This document shows positions 10,920-22,743 of a stretch of DNA of 64,000 bases, one piece after another. The stretch is from Massilia sp. H-1 (GTDB lineage Bacteria; Pseudomonadota; Gammaproteobacteria; Burkholderiales; Burkholderiaceae_D). The translations under genes were made by a program, and so were the position numbers. The stretch is from NCBI GenBank assembly GCA_024703915.1, contig CP087969.1, positions 1,550,001 to 1,614,000 on the forward strand, in the 5' to 3' direction. Within the stretch, counting starts at the first letter, position 1, and each line of letters opens with the position of its first letter. The notes under the pieces were generated by a model that did no database searches, had not been told where the DNA came from, and saw nothing but the letters and a program-made list of their open reading frames with translations.

Positions 10920-13383
10920 TTAGATGTCGACCGACAGGGTGACCGACGCGAAGCGTGGGGCACCGAGGTAGTAACGCAGGGTGCCTGCGGAAACACCGTT
11001 GACTGCGGTCGTGTTGGTAACCGTGGTCGAGGAAGGATTGCGATATTCCTTGTTGGTGATGTTGCTGATGTTCCACTGCAGCTTCGGACGCTTGAACATG
11101 CCGAAGTTGGCGAAGGTGTAGCCGCCGTCGAGACCGACGGTGGTGTAGCCAGGAGCGAATTCATCGTTCAACAACGTACCAGCCTGCTTGCCGGTTGCGC
11201 GGACCTTGACGCGGGTCCAGAACGCGCCGTTCTGGTACTCGGCCGACACGCTCATCTTGTGCTTCGGCGTCAGCGGCATTTGCTTGCTTTAGCCGTTGCC
11301 AGGTACACGCCGTTACGTACTTGCAGATCGCTCTTGATTTCGCTGTCGCTATAGCCGTACGAACCGTAGAACGAGAAACCGTGGACCGGCATGTTGCCGA
11401 CTTCGATTTCCAGACCGCGGTTGCTGACATCACCCACGTTGGTGTAGCTGCTCACGTTCGACACTGGATCGAAGGCAGTTGCCTGGCGATTCTTGAAATC
11501 GACGTTGAACACGGTCACGGTCGCGATGTATTTGCTGTCCTGGTGACGGTAGCCGATGTCGGTGTTGACCGAGGTTTCAGCCTGCACGTCGCTGCGCAGC
11601 GTGGTGGTGCCGTCAGCATTGACGGTCACGTTGGTGCCCACGTTCGAGAACACGAAGTTCGGTGGCGCCTTCATGTTCTTGGCGACCGACGCGAAGAACT
11701 GATCGTCGTTGGTGATGCGATAGCGCGCGCCCAGCTGTGGCAGCGTTTCCTTGTAGGTCTTGTCGACATGGTAAGTGCTTAAGCAGGGTTGTTCGTGCCC
11801 TTGGTGTTGCCTTCGGACGCGTTGTTCGTGAAGTCACGGTTGATGTGCGGAATGCGCACGCCGACGTTGACCTTGATCTTGTCGTCCATGAACGAGATCG
11901 TGTCCTGCAGGAAGGCCTGGTAGGCGGTCGAAATCGTCATCCAGTCACGGCTCTGGAACAGCGAGCCGTCCGGACGGCGGATGGCGCCGTCTTGCAGGAA
12001 GTAGTCCACTGGCTGGCCGTCAGGAGCGACCTTGACCATGGTGCCGGTTTGCTGGTGGCGAGCGCGCTCGTACCAGAAGCCGCCCAGGATTTCATGGTTG
12101 TTCAGGGTCCAGGTCAGCGACGAGGTGATACCAGGACGGAAGGTCTTGGTCACGGAGCTGTTGGCCACGATCACGCGGTCGAGGGTGTCGCCGTCGCCGT
12201 TCAGGTCGACAGCTGCATTGTTGCGGCCGGTGGCCGGGTTGTAGAACGCGCTCGAGTTACCCGAAGCAGGCACAGCTCAGCCGATGCCGGACGCGTGATG
12301 CCTTCTTCCTGGTAACGCTGCTGCAGACCGCCGGTACCGAAGCCGTACCACATGTATGGCAAGACTTTGAGATCGAGGTTATCGGTCAGGCGTGCTTTCG
12401 CGGTGGCCGAGAAAATGCCGTTGCGGAAAGGATTGGTCGCCAGCTGGTAGAAGTTTGGCGATTGCGGGGTGTCAACCTGAGCGCCAGGACCCGGGGTCTT
12501 GTGGCCAACGAAGGTGTCGCTGAAGTCGAAGCGATACCCCTTGGTCGGGTCATTGATTTCCGTCAGAGTCAGGTTGTTGATGTTGTTGTTCAGCGCATCG
12601 TTCCACAGGAAGGTGGCGTGCACGTAGTTGAAACGATCCCAGTCGTAGTTGTAGCTAAGCGTCGACGTGATCGCGCGATGCGCCGCCCTTGCCTTTCCAT
12701 TTGTCGGTCTCGGCGTGCGACAGCGAGATGAAGGCTTTGGCTTTGCCGCCGTCCATCTTGCCCGAATCGATACGCATGAAGGTCTTCGACATGTTCAGCT
12801 GACCGAGGGTCTGCATGATGCGGAAGCGCTGTTTGTTTTCTGGGTTGCAGGTGACGATACCGAAGTTACCGCCGGTGGCGCCAACTTGCGGGGAGTCGAC
12901 GTCGGTCGAACCCTGGGTCACGAATTGCGAGCAGGTGTTTTCCTGGTCGACGTATTCTTGTGGAAATACCGAGAACGAACCCGAGTCGTTCACTGGCACG
13001 CCGTTGATGGTGGCGCCGATCTGGTCGGAGTTGAAGCCGCGCAGGGTCATGCCGCCGCCGAACAGGCCGGTTGCGTCGTGGTTGTAGCTGTTTACAGCTG
13101 GCAGCATTTCGAGGGCTTCGTATGCGTTACCCGTCGGGCGCTGCTTTTCCAGTTCTTCAGCGGTAATGGTCGAACGTGCTTTTGGCGCGTCTTCCGTGAC
13201 CATCAGGCCCATACCCAGCTTCTTGCCGGTGATGATCACTTCGGCTTTGCCCGAGGTCGTCGTGACTTGTGGTGCGATTTCCGACGCCGATTGGGCGTAT
13301 GCACTACCAGCAGCGAGACAGGCGACGTGGCAGGCCACGGCCAGAGCGCTCAGGCGCAGGATAGGCTTTTGTTGTAAAGACAT
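10920..13383 (-). CDS. TonB-dependent outer-membrane receptor
   Basis: An outer-membrane active transporter of about 815 residues. The signal peptide ends at SAYAQS. The plug domain contains TLRGFNSDQIGATINGVPVND, and the barrel is tyrosine-, glycine- and aspartate-rich, ending in FASVTLSVDI. Breaks at 12653, about 12265, 11776 and 11286 are mostly GCCGGC-type. The ligand cannot be read from sequence. Its position between the nuclease/nucleotidase pair and the deaminase genes makes a nucleoside, purine or oligonucleotide cargo a reasonable inference. It is transcribed alone, with its own terminator and a 477-bp upstream gap. Confidence 0.85.
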
Positions 13384-13860
13384 TGAATTTCCCCTAGAGT
13401 TTATTGTGGTGCTGAACGACTTATTACTTAAACGAAACTAGCCCAACGAAAAATTGTAAGCCAGGTAAATGACAGTGCAATGACACGCGCGGCATTCAAG
13501 ACCGGGTGGAACGTCATTGACTATGCATTAACCGCATTGGTGTGACAAATACGTTTTCATTTAGCTATTTATATATTGAAAATATAAATACGCAATCAAT
13601 TCACGTTTTTATCGAATCCGAGGCGTGTCCTGTCTGGTAACGCCCATGACGGAATTATAAAGTACCCTTTCTTTGGTGAAAGGCTTTCAGCTTCTAAATA
13701 CAACAAAGGTTTACGTGGACCGCCAAATGTGTAGCAGGATGGCCACACAGAGATACTCCAGTGCAAGCATCTCCACTTATTTGTGACATTTGTGTGACCG
13801 ATTGCGCTGCTGGGGGGGGGGCGCAGGGCGGCCGCCAGGGCCGCCCGGAGGGAGAAAAAC
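13384..13860. other. Intergenic region upstream of the TonB-dependent receptor gene
   Basis: There is no convincing coding frame here. The half next to the receptor start (13384-13800) is AT-rich relative to the genome and should hold its promoter. The other half has a run of nine or ten G at about 13811-13820, then an inverted repeat GGGCGGCC/GGGCCGCCC (about 13824-13844) just past the adenosine deaminase stop. That hairpin lacks a T tract, so I do not call it a terminator. Confidence 0.5.
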
Positions 13861-15330
13861 TTACTTGCGGCGGGCGGCGGGCGGCGCGTTGAGCGCGGCG
13901 GTGGCCGCTTCGAAGGCGCTGGAAGCGGGTGTCCAGATCGCGGCTCAGGCGGGCCTTGTCGGCCCATCTAAGGAAGGCGTAGCGCAGGCTGTTGTAGGCC
14001 GCCTGCTTCACTTCGGCGTAGCCGGGCTGGTAGCGGCTGGCGAACAGCACATATTCCTGGGCCAGGGTATGGCGGGTCACGCCTTAAGCATCGTCGGTCG
14101 CGATCACATACGGCACTTTGTACTTGCGGTAGATGGTCAGCGGGTGGTTGCCCGCCTTGATGCCGGAAATGAAGCCGTTGCTGGTCAGGTTGATCTCGAC
14201 CGGCACATCGCGCTCGCGCATGGTGCGGATGATGGCCTAAGCGCGTTCGTTTCATGCGCCAGGTCCAGGCCATGGCCGATCCGGTTGGCGCCTACCACAC
14301 GTTGATGGCCTGGTCGATGTGGAAGCGCAGCCCTTCCGGCGGCACGTCGCCCAGCGCCAGCTCGCCCGCATGCAGCGACAGCTTGACGTCCGGATAGCGG
14401 GTCTTGAGGAAGCGGAACATCTTCATGTGCAGGGCGTAGTCGCGCATCGACACGCTGGCGCTTTCCTGGCCGACGATGTTGACGCCCACGATCAGCGGAC
14501 TTTGCCTGGACGCCTTGAAGGCCGACACCATCGACGAGAACACCATCGACGGCGAGAAGAAGCGCAGCACGTAGGGCTGGTAGCGCATCGTGAAGCGCGT
14601 CGTCGACATTGGCCGAGTCGCGCTGCACGCTCGACCACATAGGCGCCGATGTTCTGATTGAAGGCGGCGTCCTGGTCCAGCGCCGCCATCCAGCTGGCCA
14701 TGGCCTGGTCGAGGGCCGCGTCGCCGGTGCCCGGCTTGAGGGCCAGCGCGTCGAAATCGGCGTTCTGGGTGAATGGCGAGAGCTTGAACACGGTTTCGAT
14801 GTACGAGACGTTTTCCTCGATCGCGCGCTGTTTGAGCGTCAGCAAGCCTTCGTTGGTATTGCTGTCGGCGACAGGATTGAAGTAGCCGAAGGTCGAGAAG
14901 AACTGGCGGTCCGGCGGACTTTGCAGCGCGCCGTGGTTGTAGAAGTCCTTGCTCGACCAGCGCTGCAGCAGTTCGCGGTAGACGCCGTCGTCGGCCACGG
15001 TGTCGGCGCCGGACAGGCAAGCGGCATCGGGCTTTTTATCGGTTTCGATGCGGTAGCTTTGCTTGTTGATGCAGTAGCCCTGCTTGTCGACCCAGCTGAT
15101 GAACTGTTCGGCGTAGATGGCGCCCGAATAATGGTGGTGCAGATCGCCGCCCTTGGGCATCTGCGAGAAGAACAGGGTCAGTTCCGCGGTCCGGGCATCG
15201 CCCCCGGCGACCAGCGCGGCGAAGTGGCGCGCGGTGGCCGCTTCGTTGGCCTTGGGGGTCGCGGCGTGCACGCTGCTTAGCCACTGCCAGCGCCAGCGAG
15301 GACGGCCAGGCTGCTCGATTTTCTGATCAT
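13861..15330 (-). CDS. Secreted adenosine deaminase family protein (ADGF/CECR1-like)
   Basis: A zinc-dependent deaminase of about 490 residues that would convert adenosine to inosine outside the cytoplasm. The start ATG at 15330 begins MIRKSSSLAV, and a signal peptide ends near VHA-ATPK. Active-site motifs are present: PKGGDLHHHYSGA, SLHAGELA, the region around NRIGHGLDL, and ATDDAGVTR near the C-terminus. The C-terminus reads AFEAATAALNAPPAARRK. Breaks occur at 15276, about 14600, about 14290, 14236 and 14091. It is about 150 residues longer than cytoplasmic Add, which fits the secreted ADGF-like branch. It follows guaD by 27 bases on the same strand. Confidence 0.8.
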
Positions 15331-15357
15331 GGATACTGTTCCCTGTGATTGGATGGT

Positions 15358-16680
15358 TTAGGACGCGCGGCGCTGGTGCACCTGGCGTCCGCAGGCATAG
15401 GTGGCATCGACCGCACGGTCGTCGCCCAGCAGCGCCAGCGCGAACAGCAGCTCTTCGAGATTCTCGCAGCGCTCCGTGCGGCGCGCCAGCAGCGGCGTCG
15501 CTTTCGGATCGAGGACGATGAAGTCGGCTTCAGCAGCATGGGCAAAACGGCCGATGGTGCCTTCCAGCTGCATGCTGCGCGCCGCCCCCAGCGTGGCCAG
15601 GTAAAACATGCGCACGGCGGGCAGGTAGCTGCCTTTCAAGCGTGCTACTTTATAGGCTTCATTCATGGTTTGCAACATGGAGAAGCTGGTGCCCCCGCCC
15701 ACGTCGGTGGCCAGCGACAGCGCCACCCTGGCCGCGTCGGCCCGCTCGAAATCGAACAGGCCGCTGCCCAGGAACAGGTTGGAGGTCGGGCAGATGGCCG
15801 CCGCCGCGCCCGATTCGGCCATGCGCGCGAAATCGCGCTCGTCTAACCAGATGCAGTGTCCATACATGGCCCGCTCTGCGCATCAGACCCATGCTGTCAT
15901 AGACGTCGAGGTAGCTGCGCGCGGCCGGGAACAGCGACTGCACCCATTTGCATTCGTCGGGATTTTCCGACACGTGGGTCTGGATGAAGGTGTCCGGGTA
16001 GGCGCGCGCCAATTCGCCCGTCAGGCGCAGCTGGGCTTCGGTGGAGGTGGGCGCAAAGCGCGGCGTGATCGCGTACATGGCACGGCCCTGCTTGTGCCAC
16101 TTGCGGATCAGGTCCTCGCTGTCGCGCACGCCGCCCTCGGCCGTGTCGCACAAAAATTCCGGGCAGTTGCGGTCCATCAGGATCTTGCTTAAGCCGCCAT
16201 GCGCAGATTGCGCGCGGCGCTGGCCTCGAAGAAGGCGTCGACCGAGGCCCGGTGCACGGTGCAATACACCATGGCGGTGGTGGTCCCGCAGCGCAGCAGC
16301 TCGTCGAGGAAGAACTCGGCCACCTCGCGCGCATGCACCGGGTCGCCGAACTGGCGTTCGGTCGGGAAGGTGTAGGTTTCCAGCCACGGCAGCAGGCCAG
16401 GCGCCGGGGACGCGATCATGTCGGTCTGCGGGAAATGCAGGTGGGTATCGATAAAGCCCGGCATGATGATCTTGCCGCGGTAATCGCGCACCGGGGTGCC
16501 GGGCGGCAGCGTGGCGAACAGGCGCTCGTAGTCATGCCATGGGCTTTCACTTTGCCGTCTTCGACCAGCAGCAAGCCGTCCTGGTGCCAGGCAGAACGCA
16601 TCCGGATCGAAGGCCGGATCGGCGTGAAAGTGCAGCAAGCTGGCACGGTAAGCTTGCAGTGGTTGTGTTGCTATCGACAT
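15358..16680 (-). CDS. guaD: Guanine deaminase
   Basis: This cytoplasmic amidohydrolase of about 440 residues converts guanine to xanthine. The metal-binding motif reads GFIDTHLHFPQTDM, followed by ETYTFPTERQF, CDTAEGG, ITPRFAPTSTEAQL, QTHVSENPDE and CPTSNLFLGSGLF, all typical of the family. The start MSIATQPLQAYRASLLHF is at 16680. Breaks lie at 16189 (GCCGGC), about 15875, and two near 16545-16600 in the N-terminal strand region. The product, xanthine, is the substrate of the xdh genes directly upstream, and the gene starts 15 bases after xdhC ends. Confidence 0.9.
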
Positions 16681-16694
16681 CTGACTCTTTCGGA

Positions 16695-17707
16695 TTACGT
16701 TTGATTTGAGGCTACCAGCCTTAACGGCGGGGCGCCAGCGCTGCAGTGCGCGGCCTCCTCCCACACCGTCAGGAGCTGGGCGCACACCGATGCGGCGATG
16801 ACCGCCGGTGCCTTGTTGGTGATGCCCGGCAGCCCGATCGGGCATACCATGGCGGCGATGCGCGCTTCGTCCGCGCCACGCGCGCAGCCGGTGTTCGAAC
16901 TGGCGGCGCTTGGTTTTCGAGCCGATCAGGCCGAACCAGCCGACGCCGGGGCGGGCCATGATGGCTTCGGCCAGGCGCTGGTCGAGCGCGTGGCTGTGGG
17001 TCATGACCAGATAAGAGGCAGCCACTGCCTGCGCGACCAGGGCTTCAGGGGGTATCGGAGGCTTCGACCGTGACGTTGTCCGGCACCACGGGCGGGAACA
17101 TGTCCTCGCGCTCGTCGATCCAGGTCACGCTGCATGGCAGGTGGGCCAGCGCGCGCACGATCGCCTGGCCCACGTGGCTAGGCGCCGAACAGCAGCAGAT
17201 GGTCGCGCGGGGGCAGCACCTGGTCGACCAGCCAGCGCCGCCCATCCTGCTCTTGCATGACGTGGGTGCCGCGCTCATGCGCGCAAAGACCAGGCTGCTT
17301 GGCGCCCCACAGGAAGCGGCCGTCGCCGTCGCACAGGGTGCTGTCGGGCGCGCCGTCAAGTGCGATCAGGCGCCAGCTGGCCTCATGCTTAGGCGCCCGC
17401 CGAGCAGCGCGGCCTGGGCAGGGTGCAGCAATTCGAACGCCAGGTGCACCACGCCGCCGCAGCACTGGCCCAGGCTGGGGCCCAGGGCAAAGCGTTCCAG
17501 GTGGCGTTCGCGGCCGTCGGCCAGCATGGCGCGCGCCGTCTCGACCGCGCGCAGTTCGAGGTGCCCGCCGCCGATCGTGTCGAACAGGGTGTGTGCGCCC
17601 ACCACCATTTTGGCGCCCGCCTCGCGCGGACCGGAGCCCTCGACGATGGCCACCGTGACCAGCACGGCAGGCGCATCCGGGGGAGCGCTGCGCCAGTCGT
17701 CCATCAT
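16695..17707 (-). CDS. xdhC: Xanthine dehydrogenase accessory protein XdhC
   Basis: XdhC binds and sulfurates the molybdenum cofactor and inserts it into xanthine dehydrogenase. The N-terminal region holds AIVEGSGPREAGAKMVV and GPSLGQCCGG; the C-terminal Rossmann part has LLLFGAGHVGQAIV, restored at 17177, and WFGLIGSKTKRRQFE. The end CPIGLPGITNKAPAVIAA is the usual XdhC signature. Breaks are at 17387, 17177, about 17045 and about 16908. The start MMDDW overlaps the xdhB stop as ATGA (17704-17707). Length is about 335 residues, normal for the family. Confidence 0.85.
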
Positions 17708-20045
17708 GCGCCCCGCGCCACGGCCGCTTCCACGGCGGCGACGGCATTCAGGATCGCTTCGCTGGTGGCCGGTGCGTTCAGCGGCGGATTGATCTTGTGG
17801 CCGCCCACGGCCGACACGGCGTCGCGGATGGCGAAAAATACCGAGAACGGCAGCAGCAGCGGCGGCTCGCCCACGGCCTTGGAGCGGTGAATGCTGTCTT
17901 CCACATTGCTGTTGTCGAACAGGCGCACGCGGAAGTCTTGCGGGCAGTCCGACACGCCGGGAATCTTGTAGGTGGACGGCGCGTGGGTCATCAGCTTGCC
18001 GCCCGCGTTCCACCACAGTTCTTCGGTGGTGAGCCAGCCCATGCCCTGGATGAAGGCGCCTTCCACCTGGCCGATGTCGATCGCCGGGTTGAGCGACTTG
18101 CTTAGAGCGTCGTACAGCGCGTCCGCGCGCAGCAGCTTCCATTCGCCGGTCAGGGTATCGACCACCACTTCGGCCACTGCCGCGCCATAGGCATAGTAGG
18201 AGAACGGATGGCCGCTCATGGTCTTCGGGTCCCAGTGCAGATGGGGCGTGGCATAGAAGCCGTCCGACCACAGCTGCACGCGGGCCAGGTAAGCCTTTTG
18301 CACCAGCACGGGGAACGGCACCTCGTGGCCGTTGACGTGCACGGTGTCGGCCGCGAAGCGCACCGCCGTCTCGGCGCCGCCGTACAGCTTGACGGCGTAG
18401 GCGGCCAGCCGTTCGCGGATCTGGCGCGCGGCGTCCTGCGCGGCCTTGCCGTTCAGGTCGGCGCCGGTGGAGGCGGCCGTGGCCGAGGTATTGGCGACCT
18501 TGCTGGTATCGGTCGCGGTGGCGCGCACGTGCGCCATGTCCACGCCCAGTTCGTGCGCCACCACCTGCATGACCTTGGTGTTGATGCCCTGCCCCATCTC
18601 GGTGCCGCCATGGTTGACCAGGATCGAGCCGTCCACGTACACGTGCACCAGCGCGCCAGCCTGATTCAGGTGGGTCACGTTGAAGGCGATCCCGAACTTG
18701 ACGGGCGTAAACGCCAACCCTTTTTCAGGACCGGACTGGCGCTGTTGAAGGCATCGATCATGGCGGCGCGCCGCGCGGTAGTCGCTGGTCTCTTCCAGTT
18801 CGGCCGAGAGGGCGTGAATCACGTTGTCGGTGATGACCTGGCCGTAAGGGGTGACGTTGTCGGACTCGCGGCCATAGAAATTGTGGCGCCGGATGTCGAG
18901 CGCGTCGCGCCCCAGGTTGCGGGCGATTTCGTCGATGATGTATTCGATCGCGATCGCGCCCTGCGGCCCGCCAAAGCCGCGGAAGGCGGTATTGGACTGG
19001 GTGTTGGTCTTGCCGCAGGCGGCGCGGATATCGACGTCGGACAGGTAGTAGGTATTGTCGAAGTGGCAGACCGCGCGTGGCGACAGGCCCGGACAGATCG
19101 GCCGAATAGCTTAGGCCCGCGAGACCATGTCGACTTTGGCGGCGACGATCTTGCCGCTGTCGTCGTAGCCGACTTCATATTCGTAGTGGAAGCAGTGGCG
19201 TTTGCCGGTGACGAGCATGTCGTCGTCGCGGTCGGCGCGCAGCTTGACCGGCCGCTTGACCTTGACCGCGGCAATGGCCGACGCCGCCGCCCACATGGCC
19301 GACTGCGACTCCTTGCCGCCGAAGCCGCCGCCCATGCGCTTAAGCATTCGACCACGATGTTGTGCGAGTGTACGCCCAGCGCGTGCGCCACCACGTGCTG
19401 CATTTCGCTCGGGTGCTGGGTCGAGCACAGCACCAGCATGCCCTTGTCCTCCTTGGGGATCGCGTACGAGATCTGGCCTTCGAGGTAGAACTGCTCCTGG
19501 CCGCCCACGTACAGTTCGCCCTTGACCCGGTGCGGGGCCCGCTCGAACGCGCCCTGGCAGTCGCCGCGCTGCAGGCGCATCGGCGGCAGCACATAGGAAT
19601 GGGCCGCGCGCGGGCCTGCGGCGTGAGGATCGCCTAAGCAGTTCTTCATACGTGACATTGCCCAGGCGCGCGGCGCGCCGCGCATTGTCGTGGGTATCGG
19701 CCACCACGATGAACACGGGCTGGCCCACATACATGACCAGGCCGTCGGCCAGGATCGGATCGTCATGGATGATCGGACCGCAATCGTTGGTGCCGGGGAT
19801 ATCCTGCACGGTCAGCACGGCGACCACGCCGCGGCTGGCGCACGGCGCTCAGATCGATGGCGGTGATTTTCGCGTGGGCCTTGGACGACAGGCCCAGCGC
19901 CGCATGCAGGGTGCCCTGCACTTCCGGGATGTCGTCGGTGTAGGTGGCCTGGCCGAGCACATGCAGCTCGGCCGATTCGTGGGGGCGCGAGACCGACCGC
20001 GGTCCATGCGCCTGCTTTGCTAACTGGTACGCCTGCGTCGTTCAT
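17704..20045 (-). CDS. xdhB: Xanthine dehydrogenase, molybdopterin-binding subunit
   Basis: The large catalytic subunit, about 780 residues, oxidises hypoxanthine and xanthine to urate. Family motifs are DIPGTNDCGPI, VECRRMGGGFGGKES (restored at 19338), SRAGYSADLS (restored at 19108), GTEMGQGINTK, EGAFIQGMG and the catalytic-glutamate segment KAVGEPPLLLP. Breaks at 19633, 19338, 19108 and 18100 are GCCGGC-type; those near 19836 and 18725 are indels. The start at 20045 is preceded by AAGGAG at good spacing, 36 bases after xdhA ends. It forms the A2B2 enzyme with XdhA. Confidence 0.9.
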
Positions 20046-20081
20046 GCTGTTCTCCTTACGCGCAAGGCAAAAGCGTTGACA

Positions 20082-21531
20082 TCAGTAGAGCGCCAGCGGC
20101 GCGTCGGGGCGGGTCTCGAACCAGAAACGGCGCAGCAGGTTCTGGGCCGCCTTCATGCGGTAGGCGCTGGAGGCGCGCATGTCCGACAGCGGCGCGTAGT
20201 CCTGCGCCAGCGCGGCCATGGCGGCGCTGACGGTCGCTTCGTTCCATGGCTGGTAGGCCAGCAGCGCCTCGGTGGCGCTGGCCCGCTTGGGCGTGGCGGC
20301 CATGCCGCCAAAGGCGATGCGCGCTGCGCGCACCACGCCATCGTCGAGCTCGAAGGCGAACGCGGCGCACACGGCCGAGATATCCTGGTCGAAGCGCTTG
20401 GCCAGTTTATAGGTGCGGAATGCGATGCTTAGAGCGCGCGGCAGCGGCACCCGCACCGCCTGCACGAATTCGCCGCTCTGCAGGTCTTTCTTTTGATAGC
20501 CGAGATACAGGTCTTCCAGCGCCAGCACCCGTTCATCGGCAGCCGACCGCAGTACGACCTGGCTGCCGAGCGCGATCAGCCAGGGCATGGAATCGCCGAT
20601 GGGCGAGCCGTTGGCGACATTGCCGCCCAGGGTGCTTAAAGCGTTGCGGATCGGGGAGCGAGGCAAAGCGCTGCCACATTTCGCGCAATTGATCCGGGTA
20701 GTGCTTGCAGATGGCGGCATACGCGTCTTCCAGCGTGACGCTTGGCGCCGATTTCGAGCATGCCGTCCGCTTCGGCCACGCTGCGCAGCGCCGCCACATG
20801 GCCGAGGTAAATGATGTCGCCCAGGTCGCGCATCTGCTTGGTGACCCACAGCCCGATGTCGGTGGAGCTAAGCCAGCAGCGTGGCGCCCGGGTGGGCGGC
20901 GCGCGCCTGCACCAGTTCGGCTATGGTGCGCGGGGCCAGGAAGCTGGCATGCCATGGCCGTGTAGGTGGCCATGGTGCCGCGCTGCAGGGGCGCCAGTGC
21001 GGCAGCCAGCGCGGAGCGGTCGAAATCGACCTTCGGCAGCTCGCCCATGCGCATGGCGGCGTCGATGATGGGACGGTAGCCGGTACAGCGGCACAGATTG
21101 CCGGACAGGGCGTCGTCCACCTGACAGCGGCTCGGCTTGGCGCCATCCTGCTTGAGATACATGCCCCACAGGGACATCACGAAACCGGGCGTGCAAAAGC
21201 CGCACTGGGAACCGTGGCATTCAACCATCGCCTGCTGGACCGGGTGCAGGGCGCCGTCGGCCTGCTGCAAGTCTTCCACCGAGAACAGGGCCTTGCCGTC
21301 GAGCGTAGGGGTGAGCTGGATGCAGGCATTGACCGCCTTCATGTCGACCGTGCCATTGCTGAGCGTTCCGATCACGACCGTGCAGGCGCCGCAGTCGCCT
21401 TCGGCGCAACCTTCCTTGGTGCCGGTGCAGTGAAGGTCGTCGCGCAGGTGCTGCAAAATGGTCTGGGTCGGCGCGGCATTGCTCACTTCGCGCACGGCAC
21501 CCTGATAGTAGAAACGGATCGGTGTTGACAT
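20082..21531 (-). CDS. xdhA: Xanthine dehydrogenase, iron-sulfur/FAD subunit
   Basis: The small subunit of about 480 residues carries two [2Fe-2S] clusters and FAD and passes electrons from the molybdenum subunit to NAD. The first cluster motif is [14 protein letters not shown] and the second is CGFCTPGF followed by [10 protein letters not shown]. The FAD domain shows [13 protein letters not shown] once 20635 is restored, and [11 protein letters not shown] after 20426. Other breaks are at about 20957, 20868 and about 20743. It is the first gene of the xdhABC-guaD run, so the operon promoter should lie upstream of 21531. Confidence 0.9.
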
Positions 21532-21596
21532 TCTTGCCTCAGTTTTATCCCAGTGTACAAGGTTAACACTGCGAAGATAGGCTGCTATATGAATAT

Positions 21597-21613
21597 TGAT
21601 ATTTTAGATATCA
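21597..21613. promoter_or_regulatory. Palindrome in the xdhA / lipoprotein divergent region
   Basis: TGATAT and ATATCA form a perfect inverted repeat with a 5-base spacer, 66 bases upstream of xdhA in an AT-rich stretch. The spacing fits a dimeric regulator's operator. No regulator gene is beside it, so the assignment rests on symmetry and position only. Confidence 0.35.
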
Positions 21614-21734
21614 GGCAATTCCCATACAGGGTGGGATGATGACGAAATTGCACGAAACAGGAGTTGACGCACGTCACTAACGAGTATCATGCCTGCGCCG
21701 CACAACCATCCCAATAACAGTGTAGAAGGTCCCC

Positions 21735-22328
21735 ATGAAACGGTCACTCCTCATTCTTTCTTCCCTAATCGCCTCTCGCTCGGCGGCTGCGCAAGCGAGC
21801 CGGTCGCGCCGCATTTTCTCGAAACGCCAGTCCAGACCCTGCTTAGCCCCGCCTGCGGACAAGGCGCAAATCGTCTTCCTTGAGCCGATCAATGCGATCC
21901 AGGGCATGTTCCCGGTCGGCTTGTTCGACATGAATGGCGATGCCCGGACCCATCTCGCCACGACCGGCTCCCATACCAAGGTCGCGCTCCATTTCACGCC
22001 CGGCCATCATGTGCTGATGGCGGCGCAGCCCGGCATCAAGGCGCACTTCCTCGACGTCAACGTCGAAAGCTTAAGCAAACGCTACTTCGTCCTGCTGCGC
22101 TTCGTCTACGGCAACGGCTTCCAGCTGCGTCCGCTACGCCGCGATGCAAGCTCGGACTACAGCATGGTCAGCAAGGATTTCCCGAGCTGGATGTCGGAAA
22201 CCCGCTTTGTCGAGAAAACGGCGGAAAGCGACGCTTACTTCGTCAAGTTCAAGGACTTGCTCGACAAGACCCAGGCGGACGGCTGGGCCACCTGGCAGAA
22301 AAGAATGCCGCTCAGCGCGCGGAACTAA
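21735..22328 (+). CDS. Putative lipoprotein, DUF2846-like
   Basis: After two repairs, one small indel near 21770 and a GCCGGC site at 21841, the N-terminus becomes MKRSLLILSSLIA, LSLGGCASEPV, then PVQTLPAPPADKAQIVFLEP. That gives a lipobox LGGC and a following beta-rich domain. The core (AQIVFLEP, VGLFDMNGD, KVALHFTPGHHVLMAAQPG, KRYFVLLRF) resembles DUF2846 lipoproteins, but I recall this from general pattern only. Another corrupted site is at 22069. About 195 residues, probably lipid-anchored in the envelope. It is divergent from xdhA and has its own terminator. Confidence 0.6.
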   Translation: MKRSLLILSSLIASRSAAAQASRSRRIFSKRQSRPCLAPPADKAQIVFLEPINAIQGMFPVGLFDMNGDARTHLATTGSHTKVALHFTPGHHVLMAAQPGIKAHFLDVNVESLSKRYFVLLRFVYGNGFQLRPLRRDASSDYSMVSKDFPSWMSETRFVEKTAESDAYFVKFKDLLDKTQADGWATWQKRMPLSARN

Positions 22329-22370
22329 CGCTCACAGCCGGCCGACGCTGCCGCCTATTGAGTCTTCCAG

Positions 22371-22394
22371 GGGCGGCTGCGCGCCGCCCTTTTT
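22371..22394 (+). terminator. Rho-independent terminator after the lipoprotein gene
   Basis: The stem GGGCGGC/GCCGCCC with loop TGCGC is followed directly by five T. It lies 43 bases after the lipoprotein stop. Confidence 0.85.
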
Positions 22395-22743
22395 CCTGGG
22401 CACACGCCCGTACCCAGGCACTGCCCTCCCTGCCCCGGCACTAAACCGCCCCCCCAGAAATGCTGCGCTTCTGCGCGATTCCGTTCGGTGTTGTGCGATC
22501 GGTTCGCGATTCGCCGCGCGCGTCGCGCGACTGCACGAATCGCGCACGATTTTGCGCACACGGCGTCCGAAGATGAACGATCACCCAGCCACGCGGTCCA
22601 ACTTCTGACCATCGCGAAAAATCGTGTACCGCGCTGGAAATCGTGAGTGAATCGGGTTCTTGCGCAAGCGTCGCGCAGGAGCGAATGCCTATCGCGCGCT
22701 ATCGCGTCACAACGTGCCAAAGCGCGCCTTTTTGGAGACCACC
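22395..22743. other. Non-coding stretch rich in TCGCG/ATCG words
   Basis: No coding frame is credible. From about 22470 to 22730 short related words recur on both strands: GCGATTC, TCGCGATTCG, GAATCGCGCACGATTTTGCG, TCGCGAAAAATCG, GAAATCGTG, TATCGCGCGCTATCGCG. The pattern could be clustered protein-binding sites for the following gene or a structured leader. It ends in GGAGACCACC just before the ATG at 22744. Confidence 0.45.

Noticed and set aside
13824..13844. GC-rich inverted repeat after the adenosine deaminase gene as a terminator
   Set aside because: The stem is good but there is no T tract in the direction of transcription; a G run follows instead.
18208..19488. Open frame of 426 codons on the plus strand, antisense to xdhB
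   Set aside because: High-GC shadow frame; the minus-strand molybdopterin subunit accounts for the sequence.
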